From the NCBI RefSeq assembly GCF_002741035.1, contig NZ_CP016808.1, positions 1,054,001 to 1,118,000 on the forward strand: a DNA stretch of 64,000 nucleotides. The letters are read 5' to 3'. The position numbers were made by a program, and so were the translations under genes. Under the pieces are notes generated by a model. That model saw only the letters and a list, made by a program, of their open reading frames with translations, ran no database searches and had not been told where the DNA came from. Shown piece after piece: positions 24,803 to 34,272 of the stretch. The stretch's first letter is position 1, and every line of letters begins with the position of its first letter. The DNA comes from Paenibacillus sp. BIHB 4019. GTDB lineage: Bacteria; Bacillota; Bacilli; Paenibacillales; Paenibacillaceae.

Positions 24803-26794
24803 ATGATGTTATTGGAAGCTATTTATCATCGGCCAAAGCAAAACTGGGCGTATGCCTACGACGGAAAAACGCTGCATATCCGCCTGCGCACCAAAAAAGG
24901 CGATATGGACCAAGTCCACGCCATCGTTGGCGACAAATATGCCTGGAAGGAAACCCAGGAGCTGATTGAGATGTCGCTGCTATCGTCCGACGCCTTGTTT
25001 GACTATTGGGAAGCTGCGGTAATACCGCCTTTTCGCAGGCTGCGATACGCCTTCCAGCTGACTAGCGGCTTGGAGCAGCTCATTTTGACAGAGACGGGCT
25101 TTCATGGGGCGATGCCGGAAAACTCGAACAGCTTTTTTGACTATCCGTATATGAACCCTATTGATGTATTTGCCCCTCCTGCATGGGTGAAGGATGCTGT
25201 ATTTTATCAAATTTTTCCAGAGCGGTTCGCAAACGGCGATGCTGCTTTGAATCCTAAAGCGACTGAGGCTTGGGGCGGCGATCCGACTCCACGCAATTTT
25301 TTCGGAGGCGATCTTCAGGGGGTTATTGACCATCTGGATTACCTCTACGAGCTTGGAATAAACGCTATTTATTTCAATCCTTTATTTGAAGCTACGACTA
25401 ACCATAAATACGACACCGAGGATTATATGAAGGTAGATGCGCATTTCGGCACGAATGAGAAGCTCAAGGAGCTGGTGGACGCCTGCCATCAACGGGGCAT
25501 ACGCGTGCTGCTGGATGCGGTATTCAATCATTCTGGACGAACGTTTCCGCCTTTCGTTGATGCGCTTGAGCGCGGTGCGGCATCTCCTTATGCCGATTGG
25601 TTTCATGTGCGGGAATGGCCTTTGCGTGTAGTAGACCGCATACCCACCTACGAGACGTTCGCCTTCGAGCCGCTGATGCCAAAGCTCAATACCGAGCATC
25701 CCGATGTGAAGGAATACCTGTTTAAGGCCGCCCGCTACTGGATTGAAGAAATCGGAATCGACGGCTGGCGGCTCGATGTCGCCAATGAGGTGGATCACCA
25801 GTTTTGGCGCGAGTTCCGAGCCGTTGTGAAAAAAGCGAATCCCGAAGCCTACATCCTCGGTGAAATTTGGCATGACTCGATGATGTGGCTGCAGGGCGAT
25901 CAATTCGACGCCGTCATGAATTACCCGTTCACGAATGCTGTACTCGACTTTTTCGCTTATCAGACAATGGATCCTTCCTCCTTCGCTAATGCGCTTGGCG
26001 CCCAGCTCGCCGCTTATCCGCAGCAGGTAACCGAGACGGCTTTCAACTTGCTAGGCAGCCATGATACGCCAAGGCTATTGACGGTTTGCGGAGATGAGCT
26101 TGGCGCGATGAAGCTGGCCACCCTGTTCAAGCTGACCTATCCCGGCGTCCCGTGCATTTATTATGGCGATGAAATCGGCTTAAGTGGCGGCGGCGATCCC
26201 GAATGCCGCAAATGCATGGTGTGGGAATCAGAGGGACAGAATGCTGCGCTGCTGGATTTCTTTAAGCAAGCGATCGCTCTGCGGCTCAGCTATGCCGCTC
26301 TTCGCGGTGCGCACATTCGCTTCATCCATGCCGATGAAACCGGGCGCATCATCGTTTATGAGCGCCGTTCAGGCGACGAGCGAATCGTTATCGCGATGAA
26401 TGCCGGAGCCGAACCGGCAGAGGTCAGCATTCGCTTAGACGTTAAAGCGGTTGAGGAAGCTTCGCGGGAGGTCGCCGCAAGTGCAGACGAAAGCAGCGTG
26501 GACCTGAAGGCGGACAGCATGAGGAGCAATAAGGCCAGCAGCACGTTACAAAACACATCAGTGAACGGAATAATGAGCAGAATTGGCGATTTGCCTTCAG
26601 CAGAAGCCTCAGCAGAAGCAGCAACAGTAACAGTAACAGCAAAAGAAGCAGCCGCCCAAGCGCTAAGCGGGCGTTATGAGTGGTTGTCTCTGCTTCAGCA
26701 TGCCGAACAAACCCGATATGCAGAGTCTGGCAGCATCACACTGCAGCTGCCAGCCTATGGCTATGAGGTGCTGCTGCAACAAAAGCTGCAATAG
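24803..26794 (+). CDS. GH13 neopullulanase/cyclomaltodextrinase (intracellular)
   Basis: 663 residues, no signal peptide, so cytoplasmic. It splits maltodextrins, cyclodextrins and pullulan. The N-terminal ~120 residues are the CBM34-like dimerisation domain. The GH13 barrel has [23 protein letters not shown], nucleophile Asp325 in [10 protein letters not shown], acid/base Glu354 in LGEIWH and Asp421 in GSHDTPR. The C-terminal beta domain is split by a ~75-residue low-complexity Ala/Ser/Glu insertion (about 546-620) that is absent from usual ~585-residue relatives. AGGAGAG precedes the ATG. It lies beside, and convergent with, the malE operon. It most likely degrades sugars imported by that transporter. 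Confidence 0.92.
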   Translation: MMLLEAIYHRPKQNWAYAYDGKTLHIRLRTKKGDMDQVHAIVGDKYAWKETQELIEMSLLSSDALFDYWEAAVIPPFRRLRYAFQLTSGLEQLILTETGFHGAMPENSNSFFDYPYMNPIDVFAPPAWVKDAVFYQIFPERFANGDAALNPKATEAWGGDPTPRNFFGGDLQGVIDHLDYLYELGINAIYFNPLFEATTNHKYDTEDYMKVDAHFGTNEKLKELVDACHQRGIRVLLDAVFNHSGRTFPPFVDALERGAASPYADWFHVREWPLRVVDRIPTYETFAFEPLMPKLNTEHPDVKEYLFKAARYWIEEIGIDGWRLDVANEVDHQFWREFRAVVKKANPEAYILGEIWHDSMMWLQGDQFDAVMNYPFTNAVLDFFAYQTMDPSSFANALGAQLAAYPQQVTETAFNLLGSHDTPRLLTVCGDELGAMKLATLFKLTYPGVPCIYYGDEIGLSGGGDPECRKCMVWESEGQNAALLDFFKQAIALRLSYAALRGAHIRFIHADETGRIIVYERRSGDERIVIAMNAGAEPAEVSIRLDVKAVEEASREVAASADESSVDLKADSMRSNKASSTLQNTSVNGIMSRIGDLPSAEASAEAATVTVTAKEAAAQALSGRYEWLSLLQHAEQTRYAESGSITLQLPAYGYEVLLQQKLQ

Positions 26795-26823
26795 CAGCGG
26801 GCGCAAGCTTTATTTTTAACCTT

Positions 26824-26870
26824 AAAAAGGAGAAAGACAGGCAGCAAGCTCGCCTGTCTTTCTCCTTTTT
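26824..26870. terminator. Bidirectional terminator between neopullulanase and amylase genes
   Basis: Near-perfect 19-bp stem AAAAAGGAGAAAGACAGGC / GCCTGTCTTTCTCCTTTTT with a 9-base loop. T-runs occur in both directions. Confidence 0.95.
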
Positions 26871-26941
26871 CACCGTTTCGTTTCAAGCGCGGTTACGTTT
26901 GAAGCAAGGCTGCATTTAAACTCAGCCCCACTCCAGTCGCC

Positions 26942-28624
26942 TCATTTTACAATAATCACACTGTATGGCGGCAAGCTTATGACCCCTTCTTGAATCTCCA
27001 CCCCTATATGGCTCGCACGTATCACCTTATCGAACAAGCCGAACGGCTCCTGCTCATGCAGCTCGGCAATCTGCTGCTCATTGGACAAGTTAATAAGCAC
27101 GAGCACCCGTTCCTTGGCAGCTGCCCTTATATACGAGCTAACCTGCCTCAATGGCGGATCAAGGCGATATTCCTCGATGCCGCCGTCCCGCAGAGCCGGA
27201 AGCTCATCCCTCCACCCAATCAGCATTTGATAATGCGCCAGCAGCGATTGTTCTTCGTTGAGCTGCGCTTCCACTGATATCGCATTCGGGTCGGCATTTG
27301 AGCTGGAGCGTTCCCATGTCGTTTGCCCTTCACCACCACTTAATGAGGAGTACCAAAGCATCGGCTCGCGAATATGCTCATCTGGCTTCATGCCCTTCAT
27401 TCCGATTTCTTCCCCATAATAAATAAAGGGATTGCCGGGCAGTGTCAGCAGTAAAGAGGCAGCCGTTTTGGCATGCGCTGCATTTCCGTTCAACACCGAC
27501 ATCACACGATTTTGATCATGATTGCTCAGAAAAGGAGCATCGGTAAACGCCCCTTCAGAGGCAGCTCCATACAGCTTATAGGCCCGATTCAGAGAATAAG
27601 CAGCATCCGGGTCGCTCTCTGAACTCGCTGCGCGCAGCAAGCTGCCCGCCAAATCAAAGTTAAAAGCCGAATCAAATGCCCGATCCAAATAGGGCGCAAC
27701 AATCGTCACTGAATCCCATACCTCGCCAATAAGAAAGACGCCCGGGTTCACCTTCGCAAGTCCGCTGCGAAACTGCTGCCACCAGCGCTGGTTGTTATTT
27801 TTCACAGCATCAAGGTTTAGCGTCGAAGCAAAATCGCCATATATATGTTTGGCTGCGTCAAGCCGAAAGCCATCAAGGCCCTGCTCCAGCCAAAACTGCC
27901 CCATCTGGATCATCTCGCCCCTTACGGCAGGCTCGTCAAAATTCAAATCCGGCATCCCTTCCCAAAAAACGCCTAAATAACGGCTGCTCCCGGCAGCGTG
28001 CCAAGGATTGCTTCCAACGGCCCCGTCCAACTGCACCCGCTCATCCTGTTCAGCAAAATGATACCAGCTGCGATAAGGGCTTGCAGCATCTGCCGCTGCT
28101 TCCTTAAACCACGGATGCTCCGTGCTTGTATGGTTTACGACCAAATCCATAATGACCTTAATATCTCGCTCATGTGCCTCTTTCAGAAGCTTGTGCAAAT
28201 CCTCCATCGTCCCATAATCGGGATTTATCGCATAATAGTCTGTCACATCATAGCCATGATAGCTTGGCGAGGGTTGAATCGGCATAAGCCAAATGCCCCC
28301 TATGCCAAGCTGCTTCAAATAATCCAGCTTTGCGGTTACACCGTTCAGATCGCCAATGCCGTCGCCATTCGTATCATAGAACGACCGCACGAATATTTCA
28401 TAATACACAGTGGAGGGTTGTTCATCCACATCATAGCTGCCTACTTCTGAGCTGGGCGTGGGGCTGGAGCTAGGGCTGTCACTAGAACTAGAACTAGAAC
28501 TAGAACTGGAGCCAGAGTCGTTGCTGCATGCAGCAACGAGCAACAGCAATGGCAACAGAATAAGAGCAGCTAGACATGCCTCTTTAACGCTGGCGCACTT
28601 TCCTTCATCCGCTCTAATCCCCAT
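26942..28624 (-). CDS. GH13 alpha-amylase family lipoprotein
   Basis: 560 residues. A signal sequence ends in the lipobox LVAAC, followed by a Ser-rich tether (about ten Ser in a row) and Pro/Ser linker, so the enzyme is anchored outside the membrane. The GH13 barrel shows YYEIFVRSFYDTNGDGIGDLNG, LVVNHTS, nucleophile Asp256 in FRLDAAKH, acid/base Glu301 in IGEVWDS and Asp370 in SNHDQNR. Activity on starch or maltodextrin is inferred from the locus. The ATG at 28624 has AAGG before it, 4 bp after the malG stop. An in-frame extension to 28711 overlaps malG without support. It is the last gene of the malE-malF-malG unit. Confidence 0.9.
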   Translation of the reverse strand: MGIRADEGKCASVKEACLAALILLPLLLLVAACSNDSGSSSSSSSSSSDSPSSSPTPSSEVGSYDVDEQPSTVYYEIFVRSFYDTNGDGIGDLNGVTAKLDYLKQLGIGGIWLMPIQPSPSYHGYDVTDYYAINPDYGTMEDLHKLLKEAHERDIKVIMDLVVNHTSTEHPWFKEAAADAASPYRSWYHFAEQDERVQLDGAVGSNPWHAAGSSRYLGVFWEGMPDLNFDEPAVRGEMIQMGQFWLEQGLDGFRLDAAKHIYGDFASTLNLDAVKNNNQRWWQQFRSGLAKVNPGVFLIGEVWDSVTIVAPYLDRAFDSAFNFDLAGSLLRAASSESDPDAAYSLNRAYKLYGAASEGAFTDAPFLSNHDQNRVMSVLNGNAAHAKTAASLLLTLPGNPFIYYGEEIGMKGMKPDEHIREPMLWYSSLSGGEGQTTWERSSSNADPNAISVEAQLNEEQSLLAHYQMLIGWRDELPALRDGGIEEYRLDPPLRQVSSYIRAAAKERVLVLINLSNEQQIAELHEQEPFGLFDKVIRASHIGVEIQEGVISLPPYSVIIVK

Positions 28625-28628
28625 CGCC

Positions 28629-29465
28629 TTACCCCTTCGAAGCGCCAGAGGTGAGTCCCTGTACGAGAAACCGCTGGAGAAAGATGAAGAGCAGCGTAAT
28701 CGGTATTGCAACCAGCACGGAGCCAGCAGCGAACATCGTGAAATTGCTATTTTGCAGCGAATTGACCAAATCCCACATTCCCACGGCCACTGTCCAGTTT
28801 TCCTTCGTACGCAGCACCAGCCTTGCGAAAATAAAGTCGCCCCATACGCCAGTAAACGAGGTCAGCGCCACGTAGGTCAGCATTGGCTTTGACAATGGGA
28901 GCATGATTTTCGCAAATACTTGCAAATGCGATGCTCCGTCGATTCTCGCCGCTTCATCCAAGCTGCGGGGAATCGTATCAAAGAAGCCCTTAACAATAAA
29001 TCCTCCTAACGCGGCCCCCGCTGAATAGACGAGAATAAGCGCCATATGCGTATCAAGCAAATTTAATTGCAGCAATATAATGTAGATCGCAATGAGGCTC
29101 ATAAAGCTAGGAAACATGCCGAGCACCAGCATGACCGTCAATGCTGTCTTGCGTCCGCGAAAGCGGAAACGCGATAAGGCGTACATGCTGAGCGTAACGA
29201 GTATGGTCGATAAAATCATCGTGACGACGGCAATTTTCAGCGTATTCAAATACCATGTGCCATATAGATAAGCCTTGCTCGTAAACAGCTCCGCATAATG
29301 GACAAGCGTAAATTGTCTGGGCCAAAAATGCTCGCTGTACAGCGAGCCCCCCGGGCGCAGCGAAGACAACACGACCCATAGCGCCGGATAGATTGCGACT
29401 GCCGAAATCAACAGCAGCAGCGCATAGCTCAAGGTCAGACGGACGTTATTTTTCCATTTTCTCAT
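28629..29465 (-). CDS. malG: Maltodextrin ABC transporter permease MalG
   Basis: 278 residues, six membrane helices, CUT1 permease. The EAA loop LDEAARIDGASHLQVFAKIMLPLSKP (about residues 170-195) contacts the ATPase. The C-terminal end FLQRFLVQGLTSGASKG is typical of MalG in Bacillota. Its ATG overlaps the malF stop by 4 bp (ATGA), showing coupling. The ATPase (MsmX/MalK) is not encoded here. Confidence 0.9.
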   Translation of the reverse strand: MRKWKNNVRLTLSYALLLLISAVAIYPALWVVLSSLRPGGSLYSEHFWPRQFTLVHYAELFTSKAYLYGTWYLNTLKIAVVTMILSTILVTLSMYALSRFRFRGRKTALTVMLVLGMFPSFMSLIAIYIILLQLNLLDTHMALILVYSAGAALGGFIVKGFFDTIPRSLDEAARIDGASHLQVFAKIMLPLSKPMLTYVALTSFTGVWGDFIFARLVLRTKENWTVAVGMWDLVNSLQNSNFTMFAAGSVLVAIPITLLFIFLQRFLVQGLTSGASKG

Positions 29466-30775
29466 TGGATCATATCCTCCTCTTTGAACGATTTCGAGCG
29501 CCGGAAATTCCAGATCGAGAAAATAGCTACGATTAAAAAGATAATAATGCCAACGGCGGAAGCCACATTATATTTATTGTTATCGAGCGTCAGCTTATAC
29601 AGCCAAGTAATCAGCAGATCGGTCGCCCCGGCAAACTGATAATCGCCCTTCGCCGGATTGCCGCCCGTCAGGAGGAAAATCACATTAAAGTTATTAATAT
29701 TGCCTGCAAACTGCATAATCAAAATCGGCATCGTTGAAAACAAAATAAACGGCATCGTAATAATGCGGAATTTTTGCAGCGTCGACGCCCCATCCACATC
29801 AGCAGCCTCGTATAAATCACGCGGAATCGAGGTCAAAATGCCAAGAATAAGCACCATGCTGACAGGTATGCCAATCCACATATTGACGGTAATGACCGTT
29901 ACCTTAGCCCAGAAAGGATCGGTAAGCCACGGCAGTCCGCCAAGCCCAAAATAGCCTAAATATTGATTAATCGGCCCGAATTGGCCATTAAACAAATTTT
30001 TCATTACCAATAAGGAAATGAGCTGTGGAATCGCATACGGAATAATAAAAATCGTGCGCCACAGCTTCCGAAAGCGAATGCCTTTCTGCTCGATTAACAG
30101 AGCAACGAGAATTCCGCCAAAATAAGTCGTAACCGTCGCCAGCACGGCCCAAATAATCGTCCAGACCAGCACGCCAACAAACGTGTGGCTCCATGATTTC
30201 ATTTTCACAAGATCAACGAACGTCTTGAACCCAACCCAATCGACAAGCTTCGCCGGCGGAATATGATCAGGAGCAGAATAGTTTGTAAAAGCGAGCATGA
30301 CCGTAAATACGATAGGCATAATCGTGAAAAAAAGGACGCCCAGCGCCGGAAGCGCCAGCATAAAATAAGGAAAATAAAAGGTCGTTGCATGTTCATACGA
30401 TTGCCTGAACGTGTTTACAGCCTTCTTCTCATCCCGCAGCTTGCCATTGCGATAAGCATCTGCTATATTCCACACGTACACGCCCAGCAGAACAAATACG
30501 AGAAATAAAATAATCAACCCGTCCAATATTAAAAAAATCGAGTGGTCGCCCTTGACCATTTGCGCCACTTTGCCAACCTTTACGAATTTCTGCGTCTTCT
30601 CTCCTAATGTAACAAGGCCCCAGATCGCCCCACCGAGTCGTGGAGCAATATAGATGAAGCCCGCCACTTCTAGCAGCATAAAAAGAATGCCCTTTAACCA
30701 CTGCCGGTTATAAATTTGCCCTAAACCTTGCAGCACGATCGATAATAGTACCGCAATTGTGCGATGCTGCTTCAT
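29462..30775 (-). CDS. malF: Maltodextrin ABC transporter permease MalF
   Basis: 437 residues. An N-terminal extra pair of helices begins with LLSIVLQGLGQIYNRQWLKG, a TM2-like stretch common to Paenibacillus MalF, and is followed by the CUT1 core of six helices. The EAA loop is YEAADVDGASTLQKFRIITMP (about residues 335-356). MalF of Bacillota usually carries such an extended start. GGAG lies 4 bases before the ATG. A hairpin separates it from malE. Confidence 0.88.
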   Translation of the reverse strand: MKQHRTIAVLLSIVLQGLGQIYNRQWLKGILFMLLEVAGFIYIAPRLGGAIWGLVTLGEKTQKFVKVGKVAQMVKGDHSIFLILDGLIILFLVFVLLGVYVWNIADAYRNGKLRDEKKAVNTFRQSYEHATTFYFPYFMLALPALGVLFFTIMPIVFTVMLAFTNYSAPDHIPPAKLVDWVGFKTFVDLVKMKSWSHTFVGVLVWTIIWAVLATVTTYFGGILVALLIEQKGIRFRKLWRTIFIIPYAIPQLISLLVMKNLFNGQFGPINQYLGYFGLGGLPWLTDPFWAKVTVITVNMWIGIPVSMVLILGILTSIPRDLYEAADVDGASTLQKFRIITMPFILFSTMPILIMQFAGNINNFNVIFLLTGGNPAKGDYQFAGATDLLITWLYKLTLDNNKYNVASAVGIIIFLIVAIFSIWNFRRSKSFKEEDMIQ

Positions 30776-30798
30776 TGCGCTCCGGCTCCCTTCAGACT

Positions 30799-30833
30799 AA
30801 AAATCACCCGCCGCTGCTCCTCCGGCGGGTGAA
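30799..30833 (-). terminator. Intra-operon hairpin between malE and malF
   Basis: Perfect 9-bp stem CACCCGCCG / CGGCGGGTG with a 9-base loop, followed by ATTTTTAG on the minus strand. It probably causes partial termination or mRNA stabilisation, so malE is made in excess over the permeases. Confidence 0.8.
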
Positions 30834-30853
30834 AACAAGCTGTCGCTATCGTT

Positions 30854-32164
30854 TTATTGGCTGGCAATAGCATCTTTAATTTGCGATACCGAGTTATCGA
30901 GAGATGCTTTCACATCCTTTCCCCCGTCCCAAATATCGGCGATGCCGGCTGTAATAGGCCCCCATACACTTGCCATTTGCGGGATAGCTGGCATTGGCGT
31001 AGAATGCGAAAATTGCTCATAGAAGGCTTTCGTAATTTCATCGTTTTGAATTTTAGGATCCTGAACAGCTTCTAAGTTTGCCGGAATCGTGCCGTTCATT
31101 TCAAAGTTGCGAAGCTGCGACTCTTTCGTAGACAGGAATCGTGCAAACAGCTTCGACGCATTCGGATATTTCGTAAAGGCGTTTACATAATAGCCTTGAA
31201 CGCCTGAGAAAGAACTCATCGGCTTCCCGCCAATCGATGGCAGCGGCGCTACGCCAAGATCCATTCCGGCCGCCTTGTAATCCGCGAGTGACCATGGTCC
31301 ATTAATATCCATCGCCAAGGAGCCTTCGATGAATAGTCCCTTTTTTATATCAAAAGTAATATCTCCTGTATTGAGCGGCAGCAGGCTTTCCTTCAACGAA
31401 GCAAGGAACTTTGCTCCCTCGACAGCACCGTCATTGTTTAGGCCAATGTCTTCTTTATCTGTATTATTGCTGCCGAACATATACCCCCCCGTCGTAGCAA
31501 GGAATGCATAATCATAATAAAATTGCTGAAGCTCCCACATAATCGTATATTTATTTTTTTTCGGATCATTAAACGTTTTGCTGAAAGCGATAACCTCGTC
31601 GAACGTTTTCGGAGGGGTTGAAACGAGCTTTTTATTGTAAAGCAGCGCATACGTTTCAACGGAACGGGGATAGCCATAAAGGATGTCCTCAAAAGTTACC
31701 GCACTGACGGCATTAGGGTCATTTTCGCTTGCCGTTTCTTCTCCGAACCAATCATTCGGCAGCACGAGACCCGCAGAAGCGGCGCGCCCAATCTGATCAT
31801 GCGGGAATACAACGACGTCCGCTCCCAGCCCTGCCGGCCCATCCGTCGTCAGCTTCGTCACCTGATCGGGATTTTCAACCTCCTCCAGCTTGACTGGAAC
31901 GCCATATTGCTCCGTAAACTCTTGCGCCAACGCTTCTACAAAATTGCGCTGGGATTTGCCTTCCCAGATGATGAGACTTGCTCCATCCTCCGGCAGCAGC
32001 TCGCCTTCTTCCTCAGTGACCGCATTATTGCCACCTGGCTCTGCAGGCGTCGAAGAAGCTTCCGGCGTAATCGCATTATTGCTGTCTTTGCCCGCATTGC
32101 CGCATGCCGCCAAAGTAAATACGAGCACACAGACGATTAATACTCCCAACCACTTTTTCATCAT
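30854..32164 (-). CDS. malE: Maltodextrin-binding lipoprotein MalE
   Basis: 436 residues. The signal sequence ends with the lipobox LAAC, then a Gly/Asn/Pro linker and a class-1 solute-binding domain: LIIWEGKSQRN, VVVFPHDQIGRAASAGLVLPND, YGYPRSVETYALLYNKKLV and AMDINGPWSLADYKAAGMDLGVAPLP. These are typical of maltodextrin-binding proteins. GGAGGGGG lies 7 bases before the ATG. It is the first gene of the operon malE-malF-malG-amylase. Operator-like sequences lie upstream. Confidence 0.93.
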   Translation of the reverse strand: MMKKWLGVLIVCVLVFTLAACGNAGKDSNNAITPEASSTPAEPGGNNAVTEEEGELLPEDGASLIIWEGKSQRNFVEALAQEFTEQYGVPVKLEEVENPDQVTKLTTDGPAGLGADVVVFPHDQIGRAASAGLVLPNDWFGEETASENDPNAVSAVTFEDILYGYPRSVETYALLYNKKLVSTPPKTFDEVIAFSKTFNDPKKNKYTIMWELQQFYYDYAFLATTGGYMFGSNNTDKEDIGLNNDGAVEGAKFLASLKESLLPLNTGDITFDIKKGLFIEGSLAMDINGPWSLADYKAAGMDLGVAPLPSIGGKPMSSFSGVQGYYVNAFTKYPNASKLFARFLSTKESQLRNFEMNGTIPANLEAVQDPKIQNDEITKAFYEQFSHSTPMPAIPQMASVWGPITAGIADIWDGGKDVKASLDNSVSQIKDAIASQ

Positions 32165-32241
32165 TAAAAATCCCCCTCCATAATGTGTTGCCTCTGTTGC
32201 ACGCCTACCGATACCGATGCTTCAAACGTTCCCCTCTGTTT

Positions 32242-32259
32242 TGTGCAAACGTTTGTACA
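32242..32259. promoter_or_regulatory. LacI-type operator O1 (malE side)
   Basis: TGTGCAAACGTTTGTACA, a palindrome with one mismatched pair centred on AAACGTTT, 78 bases before malE. It is the best-conserved of the three. Confidence 0.7.
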
Positions 32260-32330
32260 AAAGATCGTGCGAAAAGTATTCAAGCAGCTTGAAATCAATA
32301 AAATAGCTTGATTCTATTCGTTAATTGTGA

Positions 32331-32344
32331 TGTAAGCGCTTGAT
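32331..32344. promoter_or_regulatory. cre-like site upstream of malE
   Basis: TGTAAGCGCTTGAT matches the CcpA consensus at 12 of 14 positions, with the central AAGCGCTT intact. Carbon catabolite repression of the maltodextrin operon is expected. Confidence 0.4.
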
Positions 32345-32377
32345 TAATGAATTCATCATACAATATGGACAAAGGTT

Positions 32378-32395
32378 TGTTAAAACGTTTGCACA
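32378..32395. promoter_or_regulatory. LacI-type operator O2
   Basis: TGTTAAAACGTTTGCACA. It shares the AAACGTTTG core with O1 and lies 136 bp away, start to start. Confidence 0.6.
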
Positions 32396-32537
32396 GCTCG
32401 AATTTCTGGAATTATCCAATTGTTTCGCTTGCTCACTGCATTTTCCTTCCATTTGCTTATAATTTCATCATTTTCCCACTTTTGTGATGCCGGCATATTT
32501 ACTTTTCGATAGCGCTTGCATTAACATGTAACTGTAG

Positions 32538-32555
32538 TGTTCAAACGATTGCATA
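32538..32555. promoter_or_regulatory. LacI-type operator O3 (regulator side)
   Basis: TGTTCAAACGATTGCATA, a less perfect copy 28 bases before the start codon of the LacI gene. It suggests autoregulation. Confidence 0.5.
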
Positions 32556-32583
32556 GTTCAAGTGACAGGAGCCCGATTAAACG

Positions 32584-33615
32584 ATGGTAACGATAAAAGA
32601 TATTGCAAAAGCGGCAGGCGTGTCTCCTTCGACGGTATCAAGGGTCGTCTCCAAGCACCCCCGCATCAGTAAAGAAACCGCAGATAAAGTAAAACGCATT
32701 ATGGCGGAAATGGGCTATCATCCGAATGCGATGGCTAAAAGCCTCGTCTCCAAAACAACCAATACACTGGCTATTATGCTGCCAAGGCCTGCGGAGGAGC
32801 TGTTCCAGGACTTTTTCTTCGGGGAGCTGCTGCGGGGCATACTGACCCATTCCACCAGAGCCGGCTATGACATGCTGCTTACCACCGCCACAGGCGAGCA
32901 TGATGAAATTGAAACGGTATCCCGCCTCGTCCTAGGACGCCGGGTTGATGGCGTCATTCTTTTATCCGCCCGCGTGAAAGATCCGCTTATTCAATATTTG
33001 AATGAGCAGCGATTTCCAAGCGTGCTAATTGGGCGTACAGACGATTCGAATCCGCATATTTTAACGGTCAACAACAATAATGTGCAGGCGGCTTATGATG
33101 CGGCCCAGCATTTGATTTTGCAGGGCCATGAGCGAATCGGCTTTGTCAGCGGACCGCGGAATTTGACCGTATCTTACGACCGAATGGAGGGTTATCGCCA
33201 AGCTTTAGCTAACGCTGGGCTGAAGCTGAACTCGGAATGGGTCGTGGAGGGGGAGTTTTTGCAGGAGAGCGGTTTTCGAGCGATGTCTTTTCTGATGGAA
33301 ATGCCTGACCGCCCTACCGCGCTCATCGTCATTGATGATGTAGTCGCCTTCGGCGTACTGCGTGGATTAACGGAGCTTGGCTATTCCGTTCCAGACGATA
33401 TCTGCATCGTAAGCTTTAATAACATCGCGCTCTCAGAGCTTGCCACGCCTCCGATCAGCTCCACCGATATCGGCACTTACCAGCTTGGCTACACCGCCTC
33501 GCAGAAGCTTGTCCGCCTCATCCAAGACGAACCGATTCACCAGTCCAGCACGATTATTCCCCATCGGTTGATCGTCCGTGAGTCCTCGATGCATGTTCCT
33601 GTTAAGAAGGACTGA
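32584..33615 (+). CDS. LacI-family repressor, probable maltodextrin regulator
   Basis: 343 residues. The N-terminal helix-turn-helix TIKDIAKAAGVSPSTVSRVV and hinge GYHPNAMAKSLVSK are classic LacI/GalR. The effector domain (about 60-335) has IGRTDDSNPHILTVNNNNVQAAYDAAQHLI and GHERIGFVSGP. It is divergent from malE, with shared operator-like sites between, so it is probably MalR. GGAG lies 12 bases before the ATG, a rather long gap. The ligand is inferred to be maltose or a maltodextrin. Confidence 0.92.
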   Translation: MVTIKDIAKAAGVSPSTVSRVVSKHPRISKETADKVKRIMAEMGYHPNAMAKSLVSKTTNTLAIMLPRPAEELFQDFFFGELLRGILTHSTRAGYDMLLTTATGEHDEIETVSRLVLGRRVDGVILLSARVKDPLIQYLNEQRFPSVLIGRTDDSNPHILTVNNNNVQAAYDAAQHLILQGHERIGFVSGPRNLTVSYDRMEGYRQALANAGLKLNSEWVVEGEFLQESGFRAMSFLMEMPDRPTALIVIDDVVAFGVLRGLTELGYSVPDDICIVSFNNIALSELATPPISSTDIGTYQLGYTASQKLVRLIQDEPIHQSSTIIPHRLIVRESSMHVPVKKD

Positions 33616-34001
33616 ATGAAGGATAAAATGCATGATGGCTAGAAGGTGGCGCTGCCTAAAGCTTTCGACAGAAACCCGCTTATTTGAGCATGCTTAAGGT
33701 TGCAACAGAAGCCAGCTTATTTGAGCTATTTGAGCATACGTAGCGAAACTTGTTTTTCCAAGTTGGTTAGTTCCATTAAATATTAAGCAGGTTTTATTTT
33801 GAATGACGTGCTGATAGCTATCTGGGCTCGGGACTTGGGCGCACACTTTTATTTTTGAAGGACAGAGATTACGCTATTATGGCTTTTTATTCGATTTCAG
33901 GCAGTACGCGGACAGGAAATCCGTTATTGCTCTAAAAACCCCATCAAAATGGTGATGGACAGCGCATTAGCGGCTCCTGAGTCCGCAGATTATTCTAAAC
34001 C

Positions 34002-34115
34002 TGTGATTCGGTCGAAATAGGCGCTGCTGTGTCCGCCAAAATCTATCTTCCGCAGGGCATAAGCCACTACAACGAAAAATAGGATGCTGCATTTTGTTAC
34101 GTAGGTCCATATGAA
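34002..34115 (+). pseudogene. Possible remnant of a GyrI-like/AraC effector-binding domain
   Basis: One reading frame gives VEIGAAVSAKIYLP followed, after one stop codon, by AAFCYVGPYE. This resembles the V-E-V-G-x-x-V and H-x-G-P-Y-E motifs of GyrI-like effector-binding domains. There is no start and there are further stops. The similarity is short and could be chance. Confidence 0.25.
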
Positions 34116-34166
34116 TAAGGGGTGACATTCCTGGTTGATGCGGGAATACGTTTGACGCTAAATCCG

Positions 34167-34209
34167 ATCTGGATCTGGATCTGGATCTGGATCAGAATCT
34201 GGATCTGGC
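34167..34209. repeat. Hexanucleotide tandem repeat (GGATCT)n
   Basis: About seven units of GGATCT, one degenerate (GGATCAGAATCT), in non-coding DNA. Confidence 0.9.
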
Positions 34210-34272
34210 TCGCTTACGTTTGCATACACGCCCTAGGCATGCCCTTTGCACCCTTTGCAACAAAAAAACATC

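Larger units (their letters stand above)
32165..32583. promoter_or_regulatory. malE-malR divergent control region
   Basis: 419 bp, AT-rich, no gene. It holds three LacI-type operator-like 18-mers (32242, 32378, 32538), a cre-like TGTAAGCGCTTGAT (32331-32344), and AGCGCTTGC (32511-32519). I could not fix unambiguous -35/-10 pairs for either direction. Confidence 0.7.
33616..34272. other. Decayed non-coding region
   Basis: 657 bp without an intact gene. It contains a 23-bp imperfect direct repeat (33668-33690 and 33705-33727, unit ACAGAARCCMGCTTATTTGAGC), then a possible broken effector-binding domain (34002-34115). A GGATCT hexamer array follows. Confidence 0.6.

Noticed and set aside
29107..29379. 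90-residue minus-strand frame inside malG
   Set aside because: Different frame from malG with no start signal; the malG frame is clearly coding.
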